Of a DNA stretch of 61,702 nucleotides, positions 11,865 through 22,400 are shown piece after piece. The DNA is from Lingula anatina. Lineage: Eukaryota > Brachiopoda > Lingulata > Lingulida > Lingulidae. The stretch lies in the NCBI RefSeq assembly GCF_001039355.2, contig NW_019773556.1, positions 1 through 61,702 of the forward strand, in the 5' to 3' direction. Numbering within the stretch: the stretch's first letter is position 1; each line of letters begins with the position of its first letter. The notes beneath the pieces are model-generated. The model did no database searches, was not told where the DNA came from, and saw only the letters and a program-made list of their open reading frames with translations. The translations under genes and the position numbers were made by a program.

Positions 11865-14466
11865 ATGGCAGCCGCTGGAAGAGGGTTTCAGGTACGTTGA
11901 AACATTTCTAGCGTCTGTGAAGTAAGCACGTTTCTTGTTGACTTCAAAATGCAAGGATGTGCTCCATATCAACGTTTGTGATATTTCACAAGGATATCTA
12001 AATATGCCCCCAGAAAATGTTTAAGAGACGGGTAGTCATTTCCCGGATCCTGTCACCTTGACATGTCAATGAATCTACTAGATTATCTAGTGAACGCTAC
12101 TATAAAGTGATATATTAACCCTAGGTATTAGCACCAAATCCATCAAACCATCAGTGAAAAGCTCAACACCACTTATTTCAAAGTTGAAAAAATGCCCCTT
12201 CAAAGCAAGCCCATGTTTTTATTCAATGTTTAAATTAAAGACTGTTTCCAAAACTATGACAGAGATAAATACCTTACAGTACTATATATAAAATGTACAT
12301 TTTTCTCTTTGAAATATTGTGAAATTATGTGTTGTAATATGTATATTTCAGGCTGTTAAACAGCATATACCCCTCATCAAATTTCCCCAGTTTAACATTA
12401 AAGACCCAAAAGGTATAGGTAAGTGAATATTTTAATGATATTTGGAATTAAGTGCCTACCTATAATGTGGGGGGAATCAAGTTTGACGTCTACATTATTT
12501 GTAGTTTTGTCAGTGCATTCCTTATTACATCTTTTTTGTGCTGTGGAAAGATTGTACAGGCATTGCATATTTTCCTCATGAGTGTTGAAATTTAACACAT
12601 AGTGTCCTTTTGTATATATTTTTCAAGACTAGCCATACACATACGTTTTAACTATCTTTATGCTTTTGTTTTGATAATTGCTTCTATTTTGCTTTGTTTT
12701 TCAGGCATGAAACTATTATTTCCTCCAAGTTCTAGTAAAACTCTTCAAACAACACCTGAGCCTGCAATTTCACAGGAACCAAAGAAATCTTCCCCTCCCA
12801 TAGGCTACATACCCCGTGGATCTGGAGTAGACCCCTCAGAACTGCTACCTAAATACCACAGGAAACCCATTGATATAGAAGAAATGGAATATATAACAGT
12901 ATGTTTTGCTACAGTATACTTCAAATGTCTGGGGTATCAAGTGAATATTATTTGGAATTCAAATGTCTGGGGTATCAAGTGAATATTATTTGGAATTCAC
13001 TGGTGTGATAGGGATAATCTTTTGATAATAGAGGGTACCAGAGGAGATGATTGTGCCGCAAGTGTGGTGTCATGTGACATCAAGTGGTATAATACATGAA
13101 GCTGAGTGGTCATTTTTAGCTGGAGGTAAACAGGAGTGAAGATGTGGGCTCAGAAAAAAAAAGCAGTTTTTCCAACAACATAATGAGATAACATTTTTCT
13201 TTCAGTATTTTGGGCAGAAAATACTTGCAGAAATAATAGGTACATGATATGGAAACATGTTACAATACTAAGGTGCAAAATCATGCTTAATTTGCAGGCA
13301 ATAATACACCTATTTCATCAGTGTAGGAACTTATCAGTGACAAATGCCATGACAAAGATGACACTCTGACAGCCTCTTATCTCACAAGCAAAGGAGGGCT
13401 GGCATTCAATTACCTCAGGCCGGCAATAAAAATAAACCTTGAGGAACTGGTCAGGTTGGATCTTATCTACCCGTCAGGAGCGATTTACAACTGAGTATTG
13501 CCTAATATGGTCAATTATTAGTAACTTGACCTAGTCTTAATTACCGGAAGCTTTGTGATCGGCTCATTAAATTCTTTTTTTATCTTCTTGGGAAGATCTT
13601 ATCAGTGAAAAGCTTACTTTTCACCATTGAAATGTTTTATTTGTCCGATGAATGCATCACATTTATTGCACATTTGTATATTTTTTCTTTCTATGCTTTT
13701 GGGATTAAAAAAAAGTGGAATAGTGTGAAAATGTCAGGTTAAGTAGGGCAGAGCTCATATGTGTGGAATTTCATGTCAGCTGGACATATAATATATTCTT
13801 CATTCCCATTCACCTCCAGCTAAATGACCACTCAGCTTCACATCTTACACCACTACACATTTCTTTCGGCACAATCCTGTCTCTTCTGGTACCATCTGTT
13901 GTTGATGTTTTCACGACAGTAAGGGGTCATCCATTTTTGTCATCACTTTCACAAGTCTGCAAACTTTACACTGGGGGAAATGCCCTCTGCATGCTTTTGG
14001 GGAAAAAAACTAATACAAGTGATGATCTTCACCCCCAGGGGTGTGCTGGCAAAGGTCATCAATTTTAACTATTCACTCTATACTCACTGAAGGGGGATGT
14101 GTATAGGTTTAAGTGTACTCTTTGTAGACTTGTGAAAATGGTGAAAAACTATTTACTATTAACCTATAATATATAATGACAATATAAATATTAATATTTG
14201 TTTTTGCAGGATATTTAAGATTTAATAAAGGAAAGTCATTTTTTTCCAAGAAAAGCAATATCTGTTTTAATACATTGTTGTGAAGCATGCTTGCTATCAA
14301 GATTGTATTCTTGAGCAGTTACTGTATATAGGTGGTAGAGACATTTTAGAGATTAGAATATTTAGGGCAATTTTACTAACATCTTCCTATTGAAAAATGC
14401 ACAAAGTAGAGAGTTTTTATAGTAATATATGTTCTTGCTTTATTTCAGAGAGGAGGTCCTGAGTAA
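11865..14466 (+). CDS. MRPS36: KGD4 / MRPS36, alpha-ketoglutarate dehydrogenase complex adaptor
   Basis: Small mitochondrial protein, first described as ribosomal subunit S36 and now known as KGD4, which ties the E3 subunit (DLD) to the E1-E2 core of the 2-oxoglutarate dehydrogenase complex. Exons: 11865-11891, 12352-12412, 12705-12898, 14449-14466; 99 codons plus stop, with consistent phases. The N-terminus reads MAAAGRGFQ then AVKQHIPLIKFPQFNIKDPKG, matching the family's VKPHTPLIRFPDR segment. A low-complexity Ser/Thr/Pro middle follows. The C-terminus has LPKYHRKPIDIEEMEYI joined across intron 3 to TRGGPE, close to the human LPQKYRRKLVSQEEMEFIQ and RGGPE ending. The last exon contributes only five residues and the stop, so an ORF search alone would miss both ends. 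Human length is about 103 aa. Confidence 0.93.
12921..12996. repeat. 38-bp tandem repeat, two copies, just inside KGD4 intron 3
   Basis: Two perfect copies of a 38-bp unit starting TCAAATGTCTGGGGTATCAA (12921-12958 and 12959-12996), beginning 22 bp after the exon 3 donor. Confidence 0.9.
13031..13897. mobile_element. Element with long imperfect terminal inverted repeats in KGD4 intron 3
   Basis: The left arm (13031 to about 13151, starting GAGGGTACCAGAGGAGA) and the reverse complement of the right arm (about 13753-13897, starting AGATGGTACCAGAAGAGA) share several blocks, including GATTGTGCCG and GAAGCTGAGTGGTCATTT. The interior has no transposase reading frame that I recognise. This fits a non-autonomous DNA element. 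No target-site duplication was identified. Confidence 0.6.
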
Positions 14467-15994
14467 ATACTCCCATCACTTAAAAAACTGCACCAACTTT
14501 TGTGAAAACATTCAGCCTCACCGACTTGACTTTTGATGGTGCCTGAAAAAATAATATTGACATGCTGGGCAAGGACACATAACAGAAAACAGATTGTTTT
14601 TAATTTCTATACACACTATTTGAAAAGTGATATTATTTGCACACAATTAAAGGACCTTACTGTTTCCTTTTTGCACAACAGTTTGGTCAAAATTATTTTC
14701 ATTTTGAGGGATCTGGTAAAAGCATTGCTTTAGATAACATCAATTTTTAGGTTTTTAAAAAGATTGTTTATCCTTTTCATACACAGGGATATAAGATGTT
14801 AACTAAAGTACAGTATTAATGTTTGTTATATTGTAATAAATGCGTCATTTGTTTAGTTTTGTTGAATTGAAATGGATACTGAAGTATGTAAATTGACACA
14901 CCGTGCTTACTGGAAGAACTGGAAACCCTTTAAACAATCTACCAAGGATGAATGTGTACTTTCTTCTGTCAAAAAATCACTTTTTAAATTAAAACTTTTC
15001 TGAGAATGCCACCAAGAGGAAAAATGCTGAAAATTGTTTGAAACATTATAACAGTGCCTTCATTTTTAGAGTGAAATGTAATAAGATCAAATGACTCTTC
15101 AGATTAGCAAGACTGAGAATAGTTCCATTTGCATGCTTAGTAGACCAGCTGAAGTCTGAGTGGGAGTCGCAACAGCGTTAACAAGACTATATTGTAAATG
15201 TAGTAGCAGATTTAAATTGATTTATTTTTCTAAAAAAAAAAAAAAAACAACTGGATAAATAATCTACATAGTAATGCTCCTACCAAGTTTGCTTCTGTTG
15301 GACATTACTTTATTTCATGGCCCTTAATTATACATTTTCATCCCCAATTTTGGCAGGAATTTGTTGCACCATAACTGACACAATTAGCACCATTGCTCCC
15401 AGCAGAATTAGCAACGTCACACCTAACACAACCTGAACTGTAACTGAATCCAGACGATGAACCCGAGCCACTCTTACCACTCGGAAAACCCATTTGTTAT
15501 TTATATAAAGGTGTTGGTTACTATCCTGATGTCCTCAATAGAACTGTTGAACTGACATTACAATTAAGACCTGAATCTACCCGGTCCCGCATCTTACCAC
15601 TGACCTGGCAAACGTACTATTCTAGTTGTGACATGCAACACTCTAATTACCACTGACAATCCATGAACAGTTCCATCATGGTGACTTGGTCAGGGTCATA
15701 TGTGAACACATATAGAGGAGACAGAAAGTAGACTTTTTCAGATCCATGTTAGTCATTTGTAATGCTTAGAAAAAGTAAAATTCTGAATTGTCTGCAATCT
15801 TAGTTGGTTCTTTGAAAGAAAGGAACCTAAAGTCTGCCAATTTTTTCCTACCAACATTATTAAAGACATATTGCACATCTCCTTGTTGACCCAGATTATA
15901 GATAAAATAAATTGATTTCAAGTCCATCTGTGTGAAGTTTCCAATGCCATTCTGAGATAGTAATCTCCTATAAAATCCATTTGTTCAGTGATCA
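14467..15994. other. Tail-to-tail intergenic region between KGD4 and RGP1
   Basis: Holds the 3' UTRs of both genes. For RGP1 (minus strand) candidate AATAAA signals read as TTTATT at 15221-15226 and 15309-15314. A short patch at 15370-15435 has the CACACCTAACACAA motif (complement of the recurring GTGTTAGGTGTG core). No other gene seen. Confidence 0.5.
14835..14840 (+). terminator. Candidate polyadenylation signal of KGD4
   Basis: AATAAA lies 369 nt past the KGD4 stop codon on the coding strand, the first perfect match downstream of it. Confidence 0.4.
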
Positions 15995-18701
15995 TTACAT
16001 TTCCACCATGGAGGAAGTCTTGAGTAGTGATACATTAGAGGCATGCAGTGGATTGGTGGGGAACACCTTGATGGGCAGATCCCACACCATGGTTTCCACC
16101 TCCAGGTTCTCAGGTCCCCGCCAGGTGGAGCACTCGGCAGGGTTGGATGGCGCAGCGTGAGGAGGAATGGCATTCTGGGAGGTGATGAACTCAAAGTGGA
16201 TCTTCCACTTTAGCGTCACTAAAATTAAATGTCAAATATAAATGGAATGATTAACTCTAATCCATATGTATGCTGCCATACCAGGGATAAAATAAAAGTC
16301 ATACTGGTTAATCTGAAACTGCTTGCAAAGATGATTTAAAATGGTCAATGGGAATTGAAAAGATTCCACAGATGTGAGGCTAAATACATGACCTTCTCGA
16401 GCTGAGGTCAGGATTAACTGAATGGACCTTTTAAAAATATCTATAACACTTATAGAAGATGTTTGTTTAACCTTTTGCTTAGTAGTGGAGTAAATTTAAA
16501 TCTTCCTTAAGAAGTCACTTTTAGTGGCACCTTGTGCTGACAGTAAATTGAGGGAATCACGACCAGTTATTTACCTATATCAGATATAAAGCCTGGACTA
16601 GCTGATAGAGGTATGGGTAAGCTGAAATGGGTTTTCCTGGAATGCAGACAAAAGTCCTGGTGCTTGCAGTATGACATGGTAATTGGGAGCTGCCCTGGCT
16701 TCTTCCTGCACTCTTCTGATATTTGCTCTTCACTTTGGAGAGTAGCTGAAAACTAAGGTAAGCAGGAAATCCTAAGTAAATCTAAAGTTATTCATGTATT
16801 TTACAGAAGTTGCATATAATTAAAGAATTTATATTTAAATTAAATGTCTCCTATGATGACAACTGAGCATCCAACTAAATTTGCAAGCTGTTATAACAGA
16901 ATATTTAACCTCAAGTTTTTAATTTTTCAATATGTTTTATCCTTTATGTCAAATTGTCATGCAGTTTTACTCACCTGAACACATGGTATTGAGGCATCAG
17001 AGAAATCAAATGTCCCCACAATATCTTCTCCTATTTTAAAAGCCTGTTTAAACATGCACAATCTTGCAACTTTTCCTCTAGCATTAGTGATGTTGAAACA
17101 GTCTGAAAAATGCATTTTAATTTTGAATCAACAGCTGATGCAAAAGACAATATAATCATTTATTTCAATTCTATCTTAAAGGAAAATCAAAGATTTAGTT
17201 TAAGTCAGGTTTGGTTCTCTACTTACGTGGACTTCTTTTGGCTGTTACTGTGGACAGAACCTGGAGAGCTACCTCTAGGAGTGTGTTTTCTGGGGGTCTT
17301 TGTTCTAGGAATGGATTACTAGGAGTGACTTCCTCTCCACTGGCATATACATTCAAGTCATTGAGGCCTGGATATAAAGCAATAAAATGAAGGAAGGATA
17401 ACAAACTTTTTGATGAAGATTCCCCCTTTTGTTTGCAAAAAATTTAACACTAGAAACATGACATTTCACTGTGCACAGAAAGCTTTTTCCAACCCTAGAA
17501 AACCCTAACACAAGTAATTTTTGTGTTATTCTGAATTTAAAATTAAACAGAGTTAACTAACTTACACTTGAAAAATAAAAACATGCCAGCTGTCAAAACT
17601 ATTCTATACAGTCCAATACAGTGAAAACTATATGGTCTTGCAGATACTGCACAAAAACTGTGAATGAGCAAACATCTGTCAATAAAGCTGAAGTTAGCTG
17701 TCACGATTAGGAGATAAATAGCCTTGCATACTCATTACTCTGATTAACTGCAGAGCCTTAACTCTATCACTCATTGAATTCCTATCCACATTACGCTCTT
17801 AAGCCAATTATTCACTCTCATCAAGGGGAATAATGCATCATGCTTTCCCCCCTCAATTGCCATTTAAACCAATGAAACCAATGTTTGAGTTTGGAGATAT
17901 ATTGTAGGAGAAAACGTATAGGACAAAATCACAAAAGAGGTGAACCATAGGGTTAGAAGAATTACAGCACAAACGCTGCCATTAATGTTAGCTAAAGAAG
18001 ACAAATGGACAGTCATCTGTCCTCGTCAAAAGATAAAATAATATGTCACTACCAATAGTTAAAAAAAAGAAAGAAAAAAAATTCGCTTGCATTTACAGAT
18101 ACATTGTGTTTAAGGTTGAGAACCCTGTACTACTTACCATATAAAACTAAAACTCTAAATGGAACTCTGAGTAGCCTTGCTGGACACTCCAGTTTTTGTG
18201 TTCCAATGGTCAGCTTGTATGAGTATTTTACAGACTGGCCTTTAAAGGAGGGAGGAACATCTTTTGGAATCCCCTCTTTATATAGATCTATAGTTTAACG
18301 TAAAGAAAATGATGACAAGTTGATAACCAATATATATTAGGAATGATTTCAATGATATACAATTCATTTAAAATTCAGAGACTAGTTTCAGTATTTTATT
18401 TAAATTAAACCACAGAACGCCCGTTTAAAAGTCAATTTTGAATTGTGACTTAATCTAATACTCACATGTTTTTTGCTCTGTGGAATGATTGGGAATGATT
18501 TCAATGATATACAAATCATTTAAAATCCAGAGACTAGTTTCAGTATTTTACTGAAATTAAACCACAGAACGCCCATTTAAAAGTCAATTTTGAGTTGTGA
18601 CTTAATCTAACACTCACATGTTTTTTGCTCTCCTGGCCCGAGTCTCAAGTCACAGAATAATATCTTAGGTTTGCTAGACCATACTGTAAGACCTCTTTCC
18701 C
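15995..18701 (-). CDS. RGP1: RGP1 homologue, Rab6A GEF complex subunit (first exon missing at gap)
   Basis: RGP1 pairs with RIC1 as the guanine-nucleotide exchange factor that activates Rab6 at Golgi membranes. Exons on the minus strand: 18618-18701, 18138-18287, 17227-17367, 16975-17102, 16575-16752, 15995-16218, with phases 1,1,1,0,1 between them. Recognisable segments in order: [21 protein letters not shown], then [18 protein letters not shown] and [18 protein letters not shown], then [20 protein letters not shown], then [28 protein letters not shown] and a last exon with [12 protein letters not shown] and [13 protein letters not shown]. They follow human RGP1 throughout. For exon 5 the acceptor at 16753-16754 was chosen because it restores FSATLQSEE. 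The initiator exon should lie near 18702-18900 but is absent; a single N at 18819 marks lost sequence. Confidence 0.9.
18340..18631. repeat. 140-bp tandem duplication containing an RGP1 splice donor
   Basis: Copies at 18340-18479 and 18492-18631 differ at a few bases and are separated by 12 bp. The right copy includes the last 14 nt of RGP1 exon 18618-18701 and its donor CAT|GTGAGT. The left copy, now inside the intron, keeps an identical exon end and donor-like site. Confidence 0.9.
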
Positions 18702-18818
18702 CTGGAAAGTTTATAACATTCTTGGTTTAAAAAATAAAAATTGTGATAATCTAAGTTAGTCAAAGAACAAATTTTCAGAATTGTTATCTTGGCTACACTA
18801 CACATGTATGTATCAGCA

Positions 18819-18819
18819 N
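18819..18819. other. Single-N assembly junction
   Basis: One unknown base between RGP1 and GBA2. The RGP1 start exon is missing here, so the N stands for a gap of unknown size and not one base. Other Ns at 4460, 40319 and 49320 behave like contig joins too. Confidence 0.7.
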
Positions 18820-18946
18820 CCTGATATTTGCTTGCCTTTTGTTATTTAACTCTTGTGTAAGACGCGAAACCACCACGTACTCAAGATGTCGTGACGTGTC
18901 ACAGTTTGGTGTTTACCCCAACATCAACCATCAGCTGGCGGCTGAC
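18820..18946 (+). promoter_or_regulatory. GBA2 5' untranslated region / head-to-head promoter remnant
   Basis: Sequence between the gap and the GBA2 start codon. It contains a minimal upstream ORF, ATG TCG TGA, at 18886-18894. The GBA2 frame stays open upstream of the chosen start but has no in-frame ATG before 18947. Confidence 0.45.
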
Positions 18947-19457
18947 ATGGCTGGGCACGGCGGTGTAAAACCTAAGGAAAGGGGGTCCCGAGCCAAAATA
19001 CCTGGGGTGCCAGACTACGGGTGGCGCGTGAAACTGGACCACGAGTTTCAAGAGGATATCAAGCCTTTTGTCACTCCAAGATTACGCCAGGTTGCGCCTT
19101 TAGTAGGACTGAGTCTTAGGTAAGAACACTCAAGTTGTTTTAACTTCTAATTCTTTTTTGTTTAATGTGTATCACATTCCGATATTTAGATAAAAATTTA
19201 TTTGCCGTGCCTTTCATTGGAAATTCTGTGCATACTTATTCACCAGGTTATGCAAAATTAGTCACTGGCTGTCTATGTTTTTTTTTTTTTTTTTTTTTTT
19301 TTTCCAGCTTTAGACTGTGTCAGATAAGGTGCTTTGTGTGAGTAATTGTGATTAATTTCTATTGTTTTTAGCTGGGATGCCTAGCATAACTAGCACCAGC
19401 TTGTTTTGCAAAAAATTGTGAACTCAATTTTCCATTATTATCAATTTCAAAATTATT

Positions 19458-19493
<36 letters not shown>

Positions 19494-22400
19494 TATTTAT
19501 TTATTTATAATTGCCATGTTTTGTCACAAGTTTTGCATGACATTCACCATAGCCACACAGGCAAAAGCATTATCAGCATTTGTTTGGTTTGATAACAAGA
19601 AAAAATGCAGTGTAGAAATATGAGCATTCAGCTACACTTTGTCATGTGTTCTGAATTATGCAGGACAGGTCCATATTTTATTAAGTGTCTTGCATTCTGT
19701 GTCTGCATATAAAAGCCCTGTATTTCTTTTTAAAAAATCCCAAAATACTTTTTATTTATATCGATTATGTTAAAAGTCCTCACTGTGAGAAAGAAACCCC
19801 CTTCCCCCCTCCCTTTCCAGCTCCTGTTCCCTTTCCTTCTTTTCCTCTGTGTTGTTTTAAGCAGTGGCAAATAGAAACCAACGAGAGTGGTCCCAACATT
19901 TCTGTTGTAGTTTGCTCTTTTTATTTTTACATACATAGTCTCCGTATAAAATTGATTTTGATTTTTAGCTGTTATTAGAAGAATTGATTATTTGTAACTG
20001 TGAGTGCACAACAGCGCTGATAATATTGTTTGCTGGTTTCTTTGTTGCCTGTTTTTTATTGTGTTGATTTAATACAGGGTCACATATCTGGCAGCCTAGT
20101 TACACAGTCAATAATCCACTCCAAGTTGGCAGCCTTTCATAGCTAATAAGAATTATATAAACCATTCTATATTGTTTGAGTGTCTCTGAATAAGTTTTTT
20201 AATGTTTACCCACAAGATCCTGAAGACCATCTGAATTAGTTTATGAATACTTCACTCAATAATATGAATGTTAAAGTACAAATAATTTAACAGATAAGCA
20301 AGGATTTTAAAATTATTGGATCTTTTACCATATTCTTAATGCTCATGTCTTCTCTTCTCTTCATGTGTTTTACTTGGCAATATATTTCTTTGTAGTGATG
20401 AAAAGTGTTTTGAACAAGCAGAGCCCTATCAAGGATGGTCTATAGATCCTTCTTGGTCTAGTCATTTTCTTATTTATTTTTCATTCACACTACATGGAAG
20501 TTTGTGAATATTGTATATAGTCTACTTAGTCCTGAGATTACCATACTGGAAATCAATGTGTAATCTACTTTTCTCCCAGTCACCCAGGAGATCCAGTATG
20601 GTTAGATCTCTTGGATGCTGTGTGTGCTGAGTTCCAGTAGCACAGAAGCACAGCACACATTATTTGGCTGTCTCAAGCACCTGCTACTCTGTCTGTGTAA
20701 TAGCCCCCAGGGACAGTACACTCACTCACACTGCAGGCTGCATAGATCACTATCCTTCTGGTTATGGGAGATTCTCTTTTGTGCACTAATTGGATAATTT
20801 GGCTATGTAATAGAATTAAAGCCCTGTAAAGACCATTAATTCAGTTACCCACGAACAAGTGCTCCAGGCATTTATGAGTGGTTCAGTGTACTCTGTGGCA
20901 AAATGGTTATCGTTTTCAAATCTTGTGCATATTTTCAGCAGTTTGATTACAGATGTCTGGCTACAAAGCTAGAAGAGTTGAATGCCAAATGAGAACTGGT
21001 TTCATATGCTCCTTGGGCAAAAATAACACAACACATTGCCAAATGCATTTGCACTTGGTAAACTAAACAGGAATTCCTATACCAGGGCTTTTTCCAGGAT
21101 TGGGGGTACAGCCTGTCCAAAATTACCACCTGTAAAATCCTACAAAATTTCAGGGAATACAAGTATGTCTAAAGCCATCATATTTCAAAAAAAAAAAAAA
21201 AAAAATTCAATAAGCCATCCAGCCGTCTTTGAAAATTTAGGTCATCTGGTGATGCTGGCCACTGTCTAAATGACAGCTGGACAGTTCGCTGGGAAAACCC
21301 TTGCCCAACACAAATATTTATCTTTGTCTGCTTCTGGCAAAGAATTCTACAGAAGACACATGCTTTAAATATAGGTTTATAAGTTTATATTATTATTATT
21401 AGGATTATATTAGGATTATATGATAGGGACAGTGATAATCTCCATACTCTCAACTATTTTCACCTATTGGTAGAGTTGGTAGCTTATGGATCTAAGATCT
21501 TTGATGTAAGATGTCTACATACATTGTTACATGTTCAAAGATCTGTAGATCCTGGCAAGATAACCATGTCAGAACTTTTACTGCCCTACAGGGAGGTGCA
21601 GAGATGACTCACCTATGGTATCAAAAAGCATATTTCTGTACTAGTAATCACCTTGGGGGTTTGGCAAGATAGAGCTGATTTGAGTCATTATAATATCAGT
21701 CATATTTTGGACCTAGTAGTACCTGTGCAATATCATAGAACATTATACATGAAAGTAAATTTCAACCGCATATTTAATCTCGTATGTCAAAATTATCTAA
21801 TGATTGTGTCATTTTTTTTTTCAGGTATGGTCTTTTCTGGTTAAAGAAAAGAAGGGAAGGAAAGAGGATTTTTATTGATCAAGTTAAGGTTGTTCCTTAC
21901 CAACCTATATATGGTGAGGCCATTAATTAATTTTTATTCATTTATTTATATATTTATTTATTTAGGACATTTTGTTTTATTAAATCTTGTCATCTTGTCA
22001 TCTTTATAGATAGCCTCTCTTTTAAGATATTATAACCCAAAGGCATTTTGTGTCCTTATTGTAATTATAAAATTAGTTTTATTGTTGAAAATTAGTACTT
22101 TTTGCATAAAGCTTAAAATAAAAAGAAAATAAATAATACAAATAATTGCCCTCTCTGCTTTTAAAACACATTTAAGACTGATGGCTTGTACATGCATTGA
22201 GTTGGGCTCGATGAAAAATTGGGTACTTTTTTTCACACCAAAATTCCAAAGGCAAATAATTTTTAATTTAGTGTTTCTAAAAAAATTGATATTGCAGCAT
22301 TTCATTCATGTATTTGGTGTATATCGTATATATAGTAAAATAAGTTTGCAGAATTAATGTGGATTTGATATCCCTGCAGTAAGTCTTGGAGAAAAGAGTT

